DNA of 8,638 bases, from NCBI GenBank assembly GCA_020433785.1, contig JAGRCC010000563.1, forward strand, positions 1-8,638. The letters run 5' to 3'. The position numbers were made by a program, and so were the translations under genes. Under the pieces are notes generated by a model. It was not told the DNA's origin, made no database searches, and was given only the letters and a program-made list of their open reading frames with translations. This DNA comes from Anaerolineae bacterium (lineage in GTDB: Bacteria; Chloroflexota; Anaerolineae; 4572-78; J111). Positions 5,715 through 8,638 of the stretch are shown here, piece by piece; position 1 is the stretch's first letter, and every line of letters begins with the position of its first letter.

Positions 5715-6629
5715 TTAATCGAGCGTCCAATAAAGAAAAGCGTACATCAAAAGGAAAAGACCGGCCAAGCCGACGGAGGTACTGAGGCTGGCCAAGCCGC
5801 CGATAATGACGGTCACAATTGGGGCCATGACTGCGCCAAAGATCAAATCCCACTTAACCCGGTGTGGCAGATCCACTTGCTTGGGATTGCGGCCGAGGAT
5901 GAATTTATCCGGCGAATGATAGGTCCACAGGCGAGGTTTATGATTGGTCTGCCGGATAACCTTATGGTAGACATACTCGTATAACTCTTGCACACCAATT
6001 TGCCCGTCGCCATCAACATCGGCCGCGCCGGTGCGTAACCCTTCAATTAAATATTGAGTAAAGGCGGAAGGTTCCGGCTCGCCCAAAATTTTATCGGCCC
6101 CACAAACAAAATCGATTGTATTGTGGGCAGTTACGACCACCCGGCCGTACCCATTACCCCTGAAAGCGATATCTGTACCGGCCTTATCTGCCAGATAGAC
6201 CGAGCCATCGCCAGGTTGGGGGAGTTTACCGGGACAACAATCGAGCACCACGATCTGCTGGTGCGAGAGGCCGCGATCCATCAGGCTGCTGATAAAAACC
6301 GCCGAAACCGCAGTTTCGGCCAGGCAGTTGGGCATGGTATCAGCGGCAGCCAGATACCATTGATCATCGGCGTCGATGAGGGCGTGGCCCAAGTAGTACA
6401 ATAAAAGCACGTCGAACTGTTTTTTACGGGTAAACAGATTATTAAGGTGGTAGCGAAACTGAGCCGCCGATGGATTGATCAAAAGCTCAACCTTGTTAAA
6501 GTTACCCATCACCGGGTCAAGCAGAACCGACGTCAAGGCCCGGCTCTCGATTTGGGGCGGCGGCAGTTGTGACAGTAAATCGTCTTGATAGTCTCGATTG
6601 TCAATGACAAGGGCTAAACGGTTTGACAT
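5715..6629 (-). CDS. Caspase-like (peptidase C14) protein with EF-hand-type loop and C-terminal membrane anchor
   Basis: The first ~250 of 304 residues match the bacterial caspase/metacaspase fold: an N-terminal strand LALVIDNRDYQDD (5-17), the His-bearing block DVLLLYYLGHALID (73-86, His82), and the Cys-bearing block QQIVVLDCCPGK (124-135, Asp130 and Cys132, or Cys131). These supply the His/Cys dyad of cysteine peptidases that cut after Asp, Arg or Lys in this clan. DVDGDGQIGVQE (204-215) is a complete EF-hand-type calcium loop, as seen in many bacterial C14 proteins, and precedes ELYEYV and the closing PRLWTYHSPDKFILGRNP region (232-249). Two hydrophobic segments (about 261-283 and 286-303) end the protein, so the peptidase domain probably faces the cytosol from a membrane anchor. 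The block around each catalytic residue is atypical (LGHA for SGHG, CCPG for CHSG/CCxSG). GAAGAAAG directly precedes the ATG. The Trp-rich membrane gene follows 22 nt downstream. Confidence 0.85.
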   Translation of the reverse strand: MSNRLALVIDNRDYQDDLLSQLPPPQIESRALTSVLLDPVMGNFNKVELLINPSAAQFRYHLNNLFTRKKQFDVLLLYYLGHALIDADDQWYLAAADTMPNCLAETAVSAVFISSLMDRGLSHQQIVVLDCCPGKLPQPGDGSVYLADKAGTDIAFRGNGYGRVVVTAHNTIDFVCGADKILGEPEPSAFTQYLIEGLRTGAADVDGDGQIGVQELYEYVYHKVIRQTNHKPRLWTYHSPDKFILGRNPKQVDLPHRVKWDLIFGAVMAPIVTVIIGGLASLSTSVGLAGLFLLMYAFLYWTLD

Positions 6630-6781
6630 CTTTCTTCGGATCCTACAACTTACAAGCCAAATCTGTTGATTTGAAGAAAATTGATCAAGTAAACGGTCAG
6701 AACGAGCTATTGGCCGCCATATCTCTAAAAATGCGCTGAATAGCCACGCTATGAGGTCTTTCTGAAGGATACTATTACTAC

Positions 6782-6809
6782 ATTGTATAACGACTTATAT
6801 ATCTTGCAA
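6782..6809 (-). promoter_or_regulatory. Candidate sigma-70-type promoter for the caspase-like gene
   Basis: On the minus strand TTGCAA (6804-6809) is followed after 16 bp by TACAAT (6782-6787), matching 4 and 5 of 6 consensus bases. Transcription would start near 6775, leaving a leader of about 145 nt before the ATG of the caspase-like gene. The surroundings are AT-rich (ATATATAAG within the spacer). No other pair in the region has comparable boxes at standard spacing. Not proven by sequence alone. Confidence 0.4.
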
Positions 6810-6874
6810 GTGAGGGTGAATTCCTGCACGACTGGGGACCCGTAAAGAGCTCCAAACAGTGACAGTCACCAGCC

Positions 6875-6922
6875 AACAAAAAAACGACCAAAAACAAGTT
6901 GCCTTGTGGTCGTTTTTTTGTT
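6875..6922 (-). terminator. Strong intrinsic terminator, probably bidirectional, for the ABC permease operon
   Basis: AACAAAAAAACGACCA (6875-6890) and TGGTCGTTTTTTTGTT (6907-6922) are perfect 16-bp inverse complements. Inside, CAAG (6895-6898) and CTTG (6903-6906) pair around a TTGC loop, leaving AAAA (6891-6894) as a one-sided bulge. The stem has a GC-containing core next to a seven-base A/T tract on both sides, so each strand's transcript ends in a U-run. It lies 64 nt past the stop of the minus-strand permease gene, whose operon it should end. In the other orientation it would shield that operon from plus-strand transcripts. Confidence 0.88.
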
Positions 6923-6986
6923 TTCTAGCCAGGTAAAGCTAATTATTAGAGGATAATTATCACATACAATTGACGGAGTCGAGCGC

Positions 6987-8093
6987 TTAGCCTTTAACTG
7001 AGCCGGCCAGCATCCCGCGGACAAAGAAGCGCTGGAGCGAGAAGAAGACCACCAGCGGCAAAACCATCGAGATGAACGCCCCGGCGGTCAGTAAGTGCCA
7101 GTCGTTGCCGCGAGAGCCAACCAGTTCGGCGATACGCATGGTCAACACCTGGGTGTCGGCTGTGGCCCCGATAAAGATCAACGCCACCAGATAATCATTC
7201 CAAACCCACAGGAACTGGAAGATAGCGAACGAGGCCAGCGCCGGCATTGACAGCGGCAAAATCAGTCGGGTGAAAATGGTAAAGTGAGACGCCCCATCGA
7301 TAAAGGCCGATTCCAGAATATCGCGGGGCAGGGTGCTCATGTAGTTGTAAAGCAGATACACCGCCAGCGGCAGCCCAAAACCGGCGTGAGCCAGCCAAAC
7401 TGCCAAGAACGTGCCGTTCAAATCAAGCCGCACGTAGTCACGCAAGATTGGCACCAACGCGATTTGCAGCGGCACCACCAGCAGGGCCACCACCAAAATG
7501 AAAAACATGCGCCGGCCAGGGAATCGCATCCAGGCGAAACCATACGCGGCAAACGCGGCAATCAAAATGGGAATGACCGTAGCCGGAATAGAGACCGCGA
7601 TGCTATTCAGGAAGGCGTTGCTCATGTCGGTGCCCTGTTCGATCTTGACGCTGCCGTCCGGTTGGGTCACTTCATAGCGTTTCCCGGTCAACACATTCTG
7701 ATAGTTTTCTAGGGTGAAATCCAGATTCATCGTCCATTCTTGTTCTTGAACTTGGATCGTGCCCAAGCGGCGGTTGCCAATCCACACCAGACGGGTATTG
7801 CCGGACAGAACACCCTGGCGCAGCTCATCGAACGTCGCCCGGATATTCTCAACGTCGATCGGTTGATCCCGTTCGACCTGAGGCGGCTCAATTGTTTTTA
7901 CCGTCACCCACTCGCGGTGCGGGAAAATAGTCCACCAGCCGGTGGTCGCAATATCAAACTGATCGCGGAACGACGACACCAGCAAACCAATGGTCGGAAT
8001 AGTCCACAGCAGCACCAATAAAGCTAAAGCGATGTTGACAATTAAATCACCGACCAACTTATCTTTCTTGGCTGAGCCTGCGTTTGAACTCAT
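6987..8093 (-). CDS. ABC sugar transporter permease, MalG/AglG-like
   Basis: This is an inner-membrane permease of a carbohydrate-uptake ABC importer (MalG-type, BPD_transp_1 domain). The coupling EAA loop is clear: ESAFIDGASHFTIF (261-274) continuing to LP at 279-280. It contacts the ATPase. The first helix lies at about 17-41, and the other five between about 163 and 355. At 368 residues it is much longer than a standard MalG (~280-300), because about 110 residues (45-157) lie between helix 1 and helix 2, outside the membrane. A GWW near residue 52 and FTLENYQNVL (126-135) resemble AglG of alpha-glucoside transporters, which also has a long first external loop. The start ATG overlaps the stop of the upstream permease (TAATG), indicating translational coupling. 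Substrate class is likely an oligosaccharide or glucoside; this is inference. Confidence 0.9.
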   Translation of the reverse strand: MSSNAGSAKKDKLVGDLIVNIALALLVLLWTIPTIGLLVSSFRDQFDIATTGWWTIFPHREWVTVKTIEPPQVERDQPIDVENIRATFDELRQGVLSGNTRLVWIGNRRLGTIQVQEQEWTMNLDFTLENYQNVLTGKRYEVTQPDGSVKIEQGTDMSNAFLNSIAVSIPATVIPILIAAFAAYGFAWMRFPGRRMFFILVVALLVVPLQIALVPILRDYVRLDLNGTFLAVWLAHAGFGLPLAVYLLYNYMSTLPRDILESAFIDGASHFTIFTRLILPLSMPALASFAIFQFLWVWNDYLVALIFIGATADTQVLTMRIAELVGSRGNDWHLLTAGAFISMVLPLVVFFSLQRFFVRGMLAGSVKG

Positions 8094-8638
8094 TAGAATG
8101 CCTCTCTTTCACCAAACTGCTTCAAGTTGTAAATCATAACGGGCACAACCGCCAGTAATAGCACAATCGCAATAGCCGAGCCGTAGCCAAAGTTGCGGTT
8201 GGTAAAGTATTCTCGATAGAATTGGGTGGCGATAACTTGAGTGCCAAACTGACCACCGGTCATAACCCAGACAATATCGAAGATTTTTAGGGTAAAAATA
8301 ACGACAGTGGTTGAAACCGTGATGATAGTCGGCATAATGTAGGGGATCATAATTCCGAAGAACACCTGAAGTTCAGTGGCTCCGTCAACCCGAGCCGCTT
8401 CCAGAATTTCACCGGGGATACCCTTGATGGCGGCAGAGAAGAGCACCATCGCAAAGCCGGTTTGCAGCCAGATGACAATGACAATCAAGAAAAAATTGTT
8501 CCACGGCTGTAACAGCGATGTCCAGGCTTGCGGCGTGCCGCCCAGGGTGGTCCAGATCGCGTTCAGCAGACCAATGTTAGGGTCGGCTTCGTAGATGAAG
8601 TTCCAGATAACCCCGGCGCCGACCATCGAGATGGCCAT
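8093..8638 (-). CDS. ABC sugar transporter permease, MalF/AglF-like, N-terminus outside the window
   Basis: This is the partner permease of the same importer, in frame to the right edge, with 181 residues visible. The visible MAISMVGAGVIWNFIYE matches an internal helix region of MalF/AglF-type proteins, so the first Met is not the true start and one or more N-terminal helices lie beyond the window. The EAA loop EAARVDGATELQVF (80-93) followed by IP at 98-99 marks the ATPase contact. The C-terminus, after a last helix at about 154-170, ends LKQFGEREAF, as usual for this family. The stop TAA shares one base with the ATG of the next permease. The solute-binding protein gene, and perhaps a regulator, would be expected further upstream, past the edge. 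No ATPase gene is visible, so a shared MsmK/UgpC-type ATPase is possible. Confidence 0.9.
   Translation of the reverse strand: MAISMVGAGVIWNFIYEADPNIGLLNAIWTTLGGTPQAWTSLLQPWNNFFLIVIVIWLQTGFAMVLFSAAIKGIPGEILEAARVDGATELQVFFGIMIPYIMPTIITVSTTVVIFTLKIFDIVWVMTGGQFGTQVIATQFYREYFTNRNFGYGSAIAIVLLLAVVPVMIYNLKQFGEREAF

Larger units (their letters stand above)
6630..6986. other. 357-bp intergenic region, no gene seen
   Basis: No open frame of note is present on either strand. The stretch is AT-richer than the flanking genes. From left to right it holds the leader and probable promoter of the caspase-like gene (minus strand), the perfect odd palindrome GTGACAGTCAC (6859-6869), a strong hairpin terminator (6875-6922), and a short AT-rich zone with AATTAT/ATAATT (6941-6958) and the perfect palindrome GATAATTATC (6952-6961) just beyond the stop of the ABC permease gene. 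Confidence 0.7.

Noticed and set aside
6054..6404. 116-codon plus-strand frame opposite the caspase-like gene
   Set aside because: The minus-strand frame holds conserved catalytic blocks and continues on both sides; the plus-strand product has no known pattern.
7284..7712. 142-codon plus-strand frame opposite the MalG-like permease
   Set aside because: Its His/Gln/Arg-rich product is the usual antisense image of a hydrophobic membrane protein.

Overview
The window looks like a chromosomal stretch from a free-living bacterium of moderate GC content. The gene families and style (HxlR regulator, Gfo/Idh/MocA dehydrogenase, PfkB sugar kinase, AglF/AglG-like sugar permeases, a caspase-fold peptidase with a calcium-loop motif, low-complexity hairpins between genes) suggest a Chloroflexota bacterium of the Anaerolineae/Caldilineae kind. 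This is inference: there is no rRNA or marker gene here to prove it.

Left part (1-1808). A possible minus-strand gene runs off the left edge. An 80-bp divergent spacer carries a small inverted repeat that could be an operator. Then comes a two-gene plus-strand operon, an HxlR-type repressor directly abutted (TAA-ATG, no gap) to a 12-helix MFS exporter. This is a typical layout for a chemically inducible efflux or permease unit.

Middle part (1809-5070). A 249-bp spacer holds a 168-bp unit bounded by perfect 10-bp inverted ends. It encloses four 7-nt repeats followed by their inverse complements. Downstream is a tight three-gene plus-strand operon: a Gfo/Idh/MocA NAD(P)-dependent sugar dehydrogenase, an oversized PfkB sugar kinase, and a membrane acyltransferase-like protein of the DUF1624/HGSNAT type. 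Together they suggest oxidation, phosphorylation and possibly acetylation or transfer of a sugar or sugar derivative.

Convergence zone (5071-5186). A second low-complexity hairpin, built from 4-nt units and their inverse complements, sits between the plus-strand operon and a minus-strand pair. It runs into the 3' end of the minus-strand gene and supplies its stop codon.

Right part (5177-8638, minus strand). A caspase-like (C14) peptidase with a His/Cys dyad, an EF-hand-type loop and a C-terminal membrane anchor is followed 22 bp later by a small tryptophan-rich membrane protein with a clear internal duplication. This pair is the best candidate for an undescribed module, perhaps a calcium-responsive membrane-linked peptidase and its partner. 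A 357-bp spacer with a promoter candidate, palindromes and a strong terminator separates it from the end of an ABC sugar-import operon. That operon is represented by the two permeases, the upstream one cut by the right edge and the downstream one carrying a large extracytoplasmic insertion.
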